The notes under the pieces were generated by a model. That model saw only the letters and a list, made by a program, of their open reading frames with translations. It was not told the origin of the DNA and ran no database searches. Made by a program: the position numbers and the translations under genes. A stretch of 60,000 nucleotides of DNA from Nematostella vectensis (lineage: Eukaryota; Cnidaria; Anthozoa; Actiniaria; Edwardsiidae), in assembly GCF_932526225.1 (NCBI RefSeq), contig NC_064039.1:3673001-3733000 (forward strand). The letters are read 5' to 3'. Positions 35,925 through 47,200 of the stretch are shown here, piece by piece. The stretch's first letter is position 1; each line of letters opens with the position of its first letter.

Positions 35925-37350
35925 CCTAGTAGGGTGACATGTGAGGGGGTGTACACATAAAGGAGGGTGTCGCTAACTAATAGGGTGACATGTGAGGGGG
36001 TGTTCACATGAAGGAGGGTGTCGCTACCTAGTAGGGTGACATGTGAGGGGGTGTTCACACGAGGGTGCCCCTACCTAGTAGGGTGACATGAGGGTGTGTT
36101 CACATTTGGGAGAGTGTCGCTGACTAGTAGGGTGACATGTAAGGGGGTGTTCACATGAAGGAGGGTGTCGCTAACTAATAGGGTGACATGTGAGGGGGTG
36201 TTCACATGAAGGAGGGTGTCGCTATCTAGTAGGGTGACATGTGAGGGGGTGTTCACAGAAGGGTGCCCCTACCTAGTAGGGTGATATGAGGGGGTGTTCA
36301 CATGAGGGAGAGTGTCGCTGACTGGTAGGGTGACATGTGAGGGGGTGTTCACATGAAGGAGGGTGTCGCTATCTAGTAGGGTAACATCTGAGGGGTTGTT
36401 CACACGAGGGAGGGTGCTGTTACTTTGTAGGGTGACATGTGAGGGGGTGTTCACATGAAGGAGGGTGTCGCTAACTAATAGGGTGACATGTAAGGGGGTG
36501 TTCACATGAAGGAGGGTGTCGCTAACTAATAGGGTGACATCTGAGGGGGTGTTCATATGAGGGAGGGTGCTGTTACTTTGTAGGGTGACATGTAAGGGGG
36601 TGTTCACATGAAGGAGGGTGTCGCTAACTAATAGGGTGACATCTGAGGGGGTGTTCATATGAGGGAGGGTGTCGCTATCTAGTAGGGTAACATCTGAGGG
36701 GGTGTTCAAATGAGGAAGGTTGCTGTTACCTAGTAGGGTGACATGTACGGGGGTGTTCACATGAGGGAGGGAGCTGTTACTTTGTAGGGTGACATCTGAG
36801 GGGTGTTCAAATGAGGGAGGGTGTCGCTAACTAATAGGGTGACATCTAAGGGGGTGTTCAAATGAGGGAGGGTGTCACTAACTAGTAGGGTGACATTTGA
36901 GGAGGTGTTCACATGAAGGAGGGTGTCGCTACCTAGTAGGGTGACATGTGAGGGGTTGTTCACACGAGGGAGGGTGCTGTTACTTTGTAGGGTGACATGT
37001 ACGGGGGTGTTCACATGAAGGAGGGTGTCGCTAACTAATAGGGTGACATCTGAGGGGGTGTTCAAATGAGGAAGGGTGCTGTTACCTAGTAGGGTAACAT
37101 GTACGGGGGTGTTCACATGAGGGAGGGTGCTGTTACTTTGTAGGGTGACATGCGAGGGGATGTTCACATGATGGAGGGTGTCGCTATCTAGTAGGGTGAC
37201 ATGTGAGGGGGTGTTCACAGAAGGGTGCCCCTACCTAGTAGGGTGATATGAGGGGGTGTTCACATGAGGGAGAGTGTCGCTGACTGGTAGGGTGACATGT
37301 GAGGGGGTGTTCACATGAAGGAGGGTGTCGCTACCTAGTAGGGGGAGATC
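35925..37350. repeat. 51-bp minisatellite, about 28 copies, between the two Zic genes
   Basis: Unit: TAGGGTGACATGTGAGGGGG, TGTTCACATGAAGGAGGGTG, TCGCTAACTAA, with variants (GTTACTTTG, GTCGCTATC, ACATCTGAGG). The period is a multiple of three, so the minus strand stays open for long runs reading VTLLVSDTLLHVNTP again and again (36071-36256, 36269-36760, 36757-37218). The repeat structure and lack of conserved start sites argue against a protein gene. Variant units recur in the same order (the block near 36215-36340 closely matches that near 37190-37320), which indicates higher-order duplication. Confidence 0.95.
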
Positions 37351-40300
37351 TTAAGGGTTCAACTCCTCTTATTGACAAAAATTTGTGTGAAAATGGACCC
37401 GTCCTTTTTTTAAGTATATCTTCCTCGAACTTTTGGAATGCTAGAGGGAGAATTTTTGATAATATCAGAAAGGAAAAAGCTAATCAAGGAGGCTAAAAAA
37501 AAGAGAGTAGACAACAAAAATGAAAACAAAAACAAAGAAAAAAGAAAAAACCCCTGCCTAAACCGTGAGAGTTATCAGGTGTAGCTTTTACCTAGAACAG
37601 GTTTGCCTGATATTGCGAACTAGATTTCTTTATTGGCTGGAGCAATTTCCTTATCAGCAGTCTATCGCCATAATTGTCTGCGTGTGTTTTTAGAGAAAGT
37701 GTTAATGAAATTGCCTTTACTTGTTAAAACTGCAAAGTTACTGAGGAAATATAATTCACACTATGTTACCAGGCTTAACTCTCTGTTGCACGGAAAGTGC
37801 CACTCGGTGTTAATTGCAAATTGAGTTTCTTGATGAAGTGGTATTCCTTTGAGCGTCACGCCATTGGCGCCTTAGATGCTTCCATGCTGTGATCTGTGAG
37901 GAGTTCCTCAAAGATTACTGGCCCGAAAATAGGTTGTTTATGTACATGTTCATTGTTTCTAGGCGCCTTTACACATGATCGTTCTCACATCTGTCTGTTA
38001 TAATGACGGTCGCGACAAAACTTTAAGTTTTCAACTATCTCGGTGTTTTTATTGGCGAATTGTTTAGTTTGTGCATAATTGTGATTAACCAAGCGTCTCA
38101 ATAAAGGTGCCTTAACAATAATTAATTTGTTATTTAAAGATGCGCAATAATACCACACCTGGCTAAGTCTCTAATTATCACTAACAATAAAAGTCAACCA
38201 ATAATTTCAACAGCAAACTTAGTGTTGCTTGAGTTTTGAAGGCCTGTTGGAACTTGGTGGAACTTCCAGCTTTTAACGTTGAACCTTAAAATCTTCATTC
38301 TTTTAATTCTCTTCATTCTAAAAAAAAATAACAAAATCATTCAAAACAACTTACGTACCCACGCTCTTTAATCTTAAGCGCTTATGCATGTTGTTTAGTC
38401 TGCTATATTAACACCTCCTGGTAATGTCGCTTAGCAGCGTTTCCCTTCAACGATAAGTGGGAAAGACAAATCATTAGCAATGAGTTTTAGTGTTGGTGTA
38501 ATTCGGTCTCTCTCGCTAGTTGTCTAGTTTTTCCCCTGTTAATCCCAAAAGAAAAAATTACGGAAAGAATCAAGCCACTAAGCCATTAAATTAAAAAGTG
38601 GAATTCTTTTGTTATGGTTATTTGGTATTATGTAATCATTCAATATGCATTCAATATGCGGATAATTCTTCTTTTTTTTCCTTCTTAAATTTGGTGAGGC
38701 CTTACAGTTCGTAGGCGAAGAAAAAAAAAAAAAGAAAAACAGTGGCAATGTAATTTAATCCTAAATTTACCGTCACGCTCAGTGAAACCCCAGAGAAGGC
38801 TATAAAAGAAGAGCAGAAAATCAAAATGTTCGTTGGTTTGTCCGTGGCCCTCAGGTGTTTTTGCTTAGCACATTTTATAAGTGCTCAAACTTACGATAAG
38901 TAGACAAGGTCCCCTTCGGGCTAGCTATCATTGCGCCATTAAAGGACAACATAGCTTCCACCTGTACTTGGAAGGAACGTTATGAGTTTCTCCCGTCGAG
39001 AGAGACAATTCGAGAGGCGACCAATGGGCGTATAAACGGCCCCTCAAACGCCACATTTTAGTTAATAAAAGTAATATTCTTTAGCACTTTATTAAGTAAA
39101 AAGCAACAAAGTAAGAGACCAAATTTTTTTTCTTACGAAAAAAGAAATACAATGGAATAGTGTTGAAAACTGCTGGGCGGAACGAGCGTTCGCTTTGCTT
39201 CCAAACGTTTGCTTGCCACACGCTCCAAGCGGGAGTGAGAGGGAAGGCAATACAATAACAATTTTCCTTTTTTCAAACAAAAATATATAACTTGATTTAT
39301 GATTTTGTTTAAGAAACTCGTGTTGTTGTTGTTGTTTTTTTTTTGTTTTTTGTTTTGTTTTTTTTTGTTTTTGCTGCAGCTTTTTTAAACTTACACAGTC
39401 CGGTCTAATGGAACTCAAAATGGTTTTCGAGCTTTGTGTCTATTATTCTTAGGCAATGCTCGAACTTTGAATTCTTGTGTATATTGAAACAATCTCAAGA
39501 ATGGAACTTTATTTTAAAGTGAAATATTTCTAGAGTTTCTGAAGGGTTCTCTGACTGTTCCCTCGGCTATGAGTAAAATACGATGTTTTTGCGCGCTTTT
39601 TCCTCCCCACTGTTTTCTGAGCAGAGATTCTTCGCCTTGACACTAAGTTTCATCTGTTCATAAGGGTTTATTGTCTCGTTTCTTACCACCAACCGTCTAA
39701 CTCTTTTGTCTTCGAGCTTTCTCTTAAGTTCTACATTTATAGAGGTTTGATATCTTTGATATGTATTTTTGTTAGACCGGGGCCTCAAATGTGATAGGAT
39801 TTCATGATACTGCGTTCATCTTCTGCTAAAAATTAAATGTTCGCGGTTGAAATAAAGCTCGGACTTCCTGGGGTTTTGCCAGTGGTATGGCTGCTTTCCC
39901 GACAGGACTTTAAGCGCTTCATTCGTTGCTTTGTTTATATGCGTAGTGAACAACCGGTGTTGATTATTTAACGCGCGCTGTGCTTCTCTAACTTCTCATT
40001 ACTTGTAAAACCAGAATGAATTTGACTTCTGCTGCTCTGGCTGGCGTAGGGTCACTCGGAGCGAATGCCTCAGGGCATGTGATAAACTGATGGACTGTGA
40101 AGTTGTGCCTTGTTAAGCGTCGCAGTTTCGTAATCTAAAATCTGTTTGCTTCAAGTGTTTCATCTCATCAATTACACTCTCTACAACCGCAAACGTCAAC
40201 ACAACAGCGCGCTATATTACCTATGCTTTAGAGACAAGAGAAGTAGAATCCCATCATTTATTCACATTTCTTACTCAACTTCAATGTTTATTTACCAAAG

Positions 40301-42893
40301 AGTGTTAATATAAAATCAAAATAATTTGCCTAAGTAAAACAGAACGGTCAAAGTATACCTTACTACAACCAACTTGACGCAGACGATAAACTATACGTTA
40401 CGCCATTTCTAACAATTCCAGGAAAATTTGCGAGGTCTTGGAAAACCCTGAGTTGAGCCATTCTCGTGGCCGCATTTACTTACGGATATCTCGTAGTTTC
40501 TTCAACCTCAAAGTCCTCTCTTTTTGATTAACGTTTGTAAGCCTCAGCATGACACCACTCAATTAATTTTTCATGGCTAATTTAAAGCGGCAGGCCTCTG
40601 TTAAAACATTGCGAACCACATAGAAATATATGCCTTGTCTTTTAGAAATCCACTAATATTATGTAATGAAAAGTACCCCGGAAGTTTCTAAAACTTTCTC
40701 GGTCAATTGTGTAGATGATCAATAATCAGGGAATCTACACTTCTTTTCAAGCTTAAGCAGGATCTTTCCCGAACGAGATGATAGAAAAAAAATGTTTGAG
40801 AATAGCGATTTTTTAAAACTTAAGAAATGGTTCCTTGGTTTTTGGACACCACATTCAATATGCAATACTTAGACCTATCAAAGACAAAACTTAAACAACC
40901 CATTTAATTTGTGAAATTTATATAAGACAATTCTATTTCAATATTTTTTTTAGCATACTATGATAGTTTATATTGATATTATAGCGTGCAAAGCGGTACC
41001 TTTAAGAATATTATAGCGAGGGAAAACAATAACACAGTCAGTTTAGTTTATAGCTCCTCTGATAAATACACGCAAATTCGCGCCTTTCGGCAGAATAAAC
41101 AAATAGCGAAAGTGTTGAAGCGAAAAGAAATTGTCATTGTAAGCTTTAGCCACGAGTTCTTAACATGGCAAGCTGCTAGCGGCTTAGCTGAAACGACTTG
41201 CGGCACGAGAAAGAGCTATGTAATAACATACGTATTTAGTACTCATATCGAAAACCCGTTGAAAGGCAACCACTTGATATGAGAGGCTGTTAATGAATAG
41301 GTGACAATCACTTTTGGCCTTTTTGCGATCTAAGCAACTCTAGGTCTTTTTGACGTGACAATCGTAGCGGGTTATAGGCTTTTACGGTTATTTTTTCCTT
41401 AGATTCTTTTCCGTGACCTTATAATACCAGCAAACTGCGGGAGCTTGTCTTGCCTATAGCTTGTACCCGCGACGCCAGCGCATTATTGCTAAATGCCTCG
41501 ACCAGAACTGCACTATTTAAGTTTGAAAATACGTTTTTTTTGTAAAGGTACCTTTTAAAGATACGTTTTCCGTAAAAATGGTTGTAATTTGTTGGTAAAA
41601 TATATTTGTTTTTATACCGTGTTGTTCGGTAGGCTTGCCTTCCCAAACAATTAATCGTCGAGGGGGCCAGAGCACCCAGCAGTTCACTTTAAAAGAAACC
41701 CGAGCAAATAGGACATCTAACCACTACAGACACTCGGCCTTACACAGAATTCATGCGAGGGCGTAATCACGGAATTTGATTTTGAAATAAAAATGGTATT
41801 TTTTTATGCTTTTCGATGAAAAGATGGATGGAAGCTTGTCTTTTTATTAGCGATTTTTCGAGTCCACCTCGAAAGATATCTCCACACGTGAAGAGATAGT
41901 AACAGTAAACAACTTAACCTGTTAGCTGGAGATACCAATTATTCAAATGAAAATAAAATCATTGAATACTAAAAAACTGAATACCTTTGTGACTAGAGAG
42001 GAATTCATATAAGGTTCGCAAAAAAAAATTTGAACGTTAAGGGTTGCAGAGTACAACAAATACTGTTACTTGATCGAATTATTCGAAGTCCAAATTATTA
42101 AAGTTCGATCGCTATCGTCTTAATGAAACAAGGATGCAAAGTAAAAGTGATTCTCTTGGTCGTAAAGTTAGGGATGCGCCTGAATACATCGTGTTTCAGA
42201 AAAATTGTTCTTTGGAACTGGTATTGCCGCCCGTAAACAAATTACTAGCACAGGTGCCGAGAGTATTACTTGACTGTAAAAGTTTCCTATCCTCGAAATC
42301 AATCTCCCTTGTAGTAAATACAGATCTATATCGAGGAAGCAGTAAAAGCAGAAGAAAGCTAAGATATTTAGGGCTGGTGTCACGGCGCGCTGGGTCTTCC
42401 TGTGCCATCATAGCAAACTCCAGGTTGCATGTATAAGCAGGAAATTCTTTACTGAAACTTAAAATTAACATTTTCTTGCTTTCTTAAAGTGTCAACAGCT
42501 AATCCTTTTATCTGTATTTGTAAAGTCTAATACATTTTTCTTTCTTTTTCGTTTTCTTTTCTTAATAAAGAATTGAGAAGTAATAAATGTTCAGAGACAG
42601 TTCTCTTTAATCATTTTAATGATGTTTCCATCTACCTTGCATATAATGCAAGTCTGTACTTATGTATAATTCTTTGGAATATACATTTTATGCTTAAAAC
42701 ATTAATTTTCTTTTTGAAATATAAACTCTCTATATTTAATATAGAAAGAGCATATTTTCACTTTCTACTCTTTATATTTACATCTACGTACATTGTTCCG
42801 TTATGGATATGAAATGTACTATGCGGTGCGTACAAGCGGGACATGTAGATACCTACGATTGAACGTTGTATTATCCGTGATAATCGCGAAAGT
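37351..42893. other. Intergenic stretch downstream of the minus-strand Zic gene
   Basis: About 5.5 kb without a recognised exon or RNA gene. Homopurine/homopyrimidine runs occur near 38723-38740 and 39320-39370. A short open frame near 37860-37985 reads CFHAVICEEFLKDYWPENR, which looks coding-like but is bounded by stops. ATTAAA-type signals for the minus-strand Zic transcript occur near 42735-42740 and 42606-42611. Confidence 0.45.
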
Positions 42894-44270
42894 TTAGCAC
42901 GAGTACCACTCTTGTTGCGTTTTGTCTTTAGCTGTCCTTGGCGACGGTGGGGACCGCGTAGATTCGCGGCTAGACGCGTTTTCGCGGTTCCCGTTGGACT
43001 GCGTCAAAGGAGATAACGGTCGCAAACCTCCGCTTTCGTGGAGTTTCATATGTTTTCTCAGTGAGCTTGGGTGTGTGTAACTCTTGTTACATCCATCCAC
43101 CTTACAAATATAAGGCTTGTCCGAAGTGTGGACGTGTGAGTGCTTTTTGCGATCGCTAGAATTCGCGAACCTGCGATCACATCCCGGGAATTCGCACATA
43201 AAGGGCTTTTCCCCGGTATGTGTTCGTTTGTGAATTTTCAAGTTCTCAGAGCGCGCGAAAAGTTTACCGCATCCAGGAAAGGGGCAAGGGAAAGGCTTCT
43301 CTCCTGTGTGAACTCTGATGTGATTAACAAGTTTGTATTTCGCCTTGAAAGGTTGTCCATTCCTTGAGCATTCCTGCCAGTAACACACATGTAAACTTGA
43401 ATCGTTCGCCGAAACGTGCTCATCGGAGATGTGCGACACAATGTCAGGCATATGTGTATATTGTTTTCCGCACGGCTTTCTTTTACCGGGAATGGGTCCT
43501 TGGTCGATCCACATACACGTTAGTACCTGGTTTGTTGGTTGTTTCACGATGGGTAAATACATACCATGGCCAGTAGGGCTCGGGTACCCGGGAGGCGCAT
43601 GATCAATAAACGGGTTTCCAAGTCCTTGCGCAAATCTGTCAGGACGAGTGTAAAGCTCTGAGCCTCGCGAATACCTTAGTGAACTGTTGGGGACGATTGG
43701 CATGCCGTGATGCGGGGAAATGGCGTCGTGAGGGGAGCCAAAGCCGCCGTAATGGACGGACTCCAATCCCTTGTGCGCGGAGACTCCGTGGTGGTATCCC
43801 ATATTGTTGGCGTGAATAGCCGGCGCTGAAGGCGCACTGAACATGTTATGTCGGTGTGTATGGCTTGCAGTGTTGGCTATTGTCTCGTGCAGAGCCAAGG
43901 AGTGAGATGTAAGCCCCGCACTTGTTCCTAAGTGCGACATGGAATCTTGGTGATGAATGTAGTCGTGCGGTGCGAATCCTTGCGAAGCCATGTGTCTATA
44001 CGCTGGAAACGAGTGATAGAAGCTCTGTTGCCCGGACATGGCGCTGGATTTTTGCTCGTAAGTCAGAGGGTCGGGAGGAAGTCGATGCGAAGCCAGTCTA
44101 ATGGACGATAAATGCGGTGCGGAGTCCAGTAGATGATTCATTCCTGGTGAGTGAGGCTTTCTGTTGTCAGTGTACTCGGCTGTGGTCCCGCTAGTATTTC
44201 CCAGACTGGAACACTGGACCGGCATGGACTCAAACGCAAGTGCTGTCCGTTTGTCGTGTGCCGGGTCCAT
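42894..44270 (-). CDS. Zic: Zic family C2H2 zinc-finger transcription factor, second paralogue (intronless, 458 aa)
   Basis: Five Zic-type fingers lie at residues ~252-411: ZF1 C252/C267/H280/H285 (C-x14-C, CMW), ZF2 C296/C301/H317/H321 (CYW), ZF3 C329/C334/H347/H351, ZF4 C359/C364/H377/H381, ZF5 C389/C394/H407/H411. From ZF2 to ZF5 it is almost identical to the plus-strand Zic at 26863-28128; ZF1 and the flanks differ strongly, as expected for old paralogues. The N-terminal half is rich in His, Ser, Pro and Gly. The C-terminus ends EWYSC, sharing WYSC with its neighbour. The start [10 protein letters not shown] is the first ATG of the frame. A TATTTATA-like element on the minus strand near 44317-44325 could be a TATA box, but this is weak. 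The gene converges on the other Zic gene. The paralogue letter cannot be assigned from sequence alone. Confidence 0.95.
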   Translation of the reverse strand: MDPAHDKRTALAFESMPVQCSSLGNTSGTTAEYTDNRKPHSPGMNHLLDSAPHLSSIRLASHRLPPDPLTYEQKSSAMSGQQSFYHSFPAYRHMASQGFAPHDYIHHQDSMSHLGTSAGLTSHSLALHETIANTASHTHRHNMFSAPSAPAIHANNMGYHHGVSAHKGLESVHYGGFGSPHDAISPHHGMPIVPNSSLRYSRGSELYTRPDRFAQGLGNPFIDHAPPGYPSPTGHGMYLPIVKQPTNQVLTCMWIDQGPIPGKRKPCGKQYTHMPDIVSHISDEHVSANDSSLHVCYWQECSRNGQPFKAKYKLVNHIRVHTGEKPFPCPFPGCGKLFARSENLKIHKRTHTGEKPFMCEFPGCDRRFANSSDRKKHSHVHTSDKPYICKVDGCNKSYTHPSSLRKHMKLHESGGLRPLSPLTQSNGNRENASSRESTRSPPSPRTAKDKTQQEWYSC

Positions 44271-47200
44271 TTGAATATAGCTCCGAAGAATTTGAATATG
44301 GATCAGCTTTACTTAAGTATAAATAACACTCCGCAAACCCAATTATGAAGGTTTTCCTGAGCTGGAGCTGTGTGTGCGTAGGCATATGTTACGCCGTTAA
44401 TTCCCAGCGTGATACCTTCCATTGCGATTGTCCTGCGGTCTCAGTGCGCACGCGCAGGTTTGTGATCGGCTTGAACATTGAGATTAGCCATAGCCCGCTG
44501 AGCTATGGCGATGTTTTTAATTGTTTGATCGCCCCAGAAAACACGCTATATTTGGCAAGCGTCCTTTTTGTTGAATTTTTTACAACGCTTAGTTTTTGTA
44601 ACCGGTGAGCGATAGTAATCTGTGAAAGCCCTTCAATGCCCGCACATGCTAGAAAGCGCGCTCTACAAGTCGAGAACTCACAGCTTTGGGCGTGCGATAA
44701 AGCGCTCAACTCAAGGGTTGCCCATTCTATCGCAAGAACAGCTTCCTTGCAGGTGATTGGATAGTGATTGACACTTTGGGTGGAACAGTTTGAAAGGCGC
44801 AACGGGGCACTATAAACAGCTTAAAGCAATTGTCGCCTCATCCCCTTCGCTCGCTCTAAGAGAACCCATTGTGAGGGTTTTTCACACCTTTAAAACAAAC
44901 ATCATAATTTGTGTAACTTTTGCACGAGATCCCGAACTAAATCGCTTCCAATGTGGACATCGCTATCTTATTTGGCTCTCTTGTTTTGGGAAATTATTTA
45001 GTCCCCTAGAGACACAATAGCATTGAGTTTGACTACGGGGGATTTGAGTGTTGGGCTTATTGTAGCATGTGTGGACTAGCTATTGAAGAGCAATCCGACA
45101 AGCCATAGATCTAGCTAAGGTTGAGGGGTGCTAACTTAACGAGAACGAGGGACTTCCTCGCATTTCAAGAGTATCCAAACATCTCCTGTCAACCCCTATG
45201 TCAGATAATATCTCAAAGGGAGCATGTCAGGTCATTAATCTGCAATGAAGCGAATGAAAAGAGAAGAGATGTAAAGATAACGTAACTCGTCGCTCGTCCG
45301 CCCCTCCGCATTCTACCGCAATAGTTTTAATAGCTTTTCTGTTTCGTGTGACCGTAAAACCTAGTCAAGAAGCGCGAGCTGTAAACTGCGGGAATGATGA
45401 AGTCATGCACAGAGGCCATTGTGCTTTGGTACCGATCTCTGCAGGGATTCTTGTCTCTTGCAGAGTATTTACATTAAGGGGTTGAAACTTCAAAGGCCTC
45501 CAACACACTTACCGACATCGCCGAATACCCTCCCTGTTAGCTTGCACCAATTAATCAATATTATTAGGCTGTCACTAATTTCCGCTTCCTTGACCGAAAA
45601 AAAAATGTAAAAAAGGATGGACCCATATAAAGACTTCGAACCACGATGGAAATCTTCAAGTTTATGAATTTTGATATTTAACGTGTAATTTCGTAGTCAT
45701 TTTCTAACGTATGGAATTGTGTGTATTATTTTTGTTCTGCCTTCGTCTGGTCTTAGAAAAATATAGAAGATTAATTTCGGACAAGACAATGTTGACTTTG
45801 AATAAGACCCGGGTTGCGGTTATTCCCCTGCAGTGCACATCGTTCCGCTAAAAAGTAATAAAGACTATTTTTGAAAAAAAGGTATTTGTCTTCATATTTG
45901 CTGATGGTATGGCACATTTCTATTTTTTTAGAAACACTTCTTTTTCGTAAATTTCTACTACAAAGTCTATTTTCTTTGCTTATGTTTTCCTAGTCTCAAT
46001 CGCTTACAAATCAAATAATGAGAGAGACTTATTACACAATAATAGAAAGAGTAAAGACGTATATAATTTGTAGTGTTAGCGTTTTTAGTAGGTTTAAAGT
46101 AGAGTAACATCGCATCTTTTTCGTACTTCAGGTGCGCTTGAAATGAATAAATGCTATTCCACCGGAAAAGGTGGTTTAATCTAATCTTATAATACATTTT
46201 GAAGGATGTGAAACGCTGCTTTTACCATAGTTGTATCATAATTTGATATATACTCTTCCTAGTTTTTTTTTGAATAACTGCATATTTAAAGTAAAATTTT
46301 GCACCTTTTTTGCTGTGTTGTTATGCGATTTGCTGCTCATTTTTTTCTGTCGCGTTTATGCCTGTAAAGATGACTTGTTAAACGCATTTCCTATGTTTCA
46401 AACTGTGCTATAGATAGAAAGCCAAAACAACAAATTTGCGTTATATTAAAAGGAAGAAACCAATATAACACCCAAAATATTAAGTTCTCATAAAGGCGGT
46501 GATAGTGGGTTTTAAGAAATAAGGGTTTTACCTCTCCTTTTCATCCATCGCTCGAGACTTTAGCGCACCTAACAGGACTAGGTTTGAAATACAGCTACGC
46601 ACGCTATTTGTCAGTGTGAGGCTTAGCGTACTACATGACCACAAACTCAAACAAAAGCCTTTATCGCTATGTAAGATTTGTCTTTTCAAATCCATACATC
46701 AACAGTGTTGTTGGTATTATGTTGCGCACACGACAAATACAATAAACTCTCCCTGCTGGTGTCGAGGCGCGAAAGAACGAGTAAGTTAGAGCACAAGGCC
46801 GGATCAGGACAAAACCTGGTTTTCATAATTAAACTTAAAAACCCATCAACAGTTATAAAATGAATCATTTGAGATCCATAAAGCAGTTAAAGAATTGTAT
46901 GTCTTTTAGGGATGGAAGTGAATGTGATTTCCCATTTTCTTAAATTATCAATAAAAATAATATGGGCAGATAGTTTGCTTGCATATTCCTCTATCCAAGT
47001 CATCATGTTTTCTCATTTTTGGTTACTTTTAGTTTTAGAAATCTTTTTCAACGCCTTTTAAAGAAACCTATTTGTCTCACTTTTCTTAAGAATTCACTCA
47101 GCACTTACCTAAGTTCTTGCACGCTATCCAAACCAATATACCCAACTCTAAGCAGAAGTGAGTGAAAACGAGTTTTACAACTTCCCAATTTCCAAAATCT

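Noticed and set aside
36071-37218. Long minus-strand frames of repeated VTLLVSDTLLHVNTP
   Set aside because: The 51-bp period keeps a frame open by arithmetic; there is no unique N-terminus, domain or splice context.
37860-37985. Coding-like peptide CFHAVICEEFLKDYWPENR
   Set aside because: Only about 40 codons between stops, with no acceptor, donor or partner exon that I could see; possibly a pseudogene scrap.
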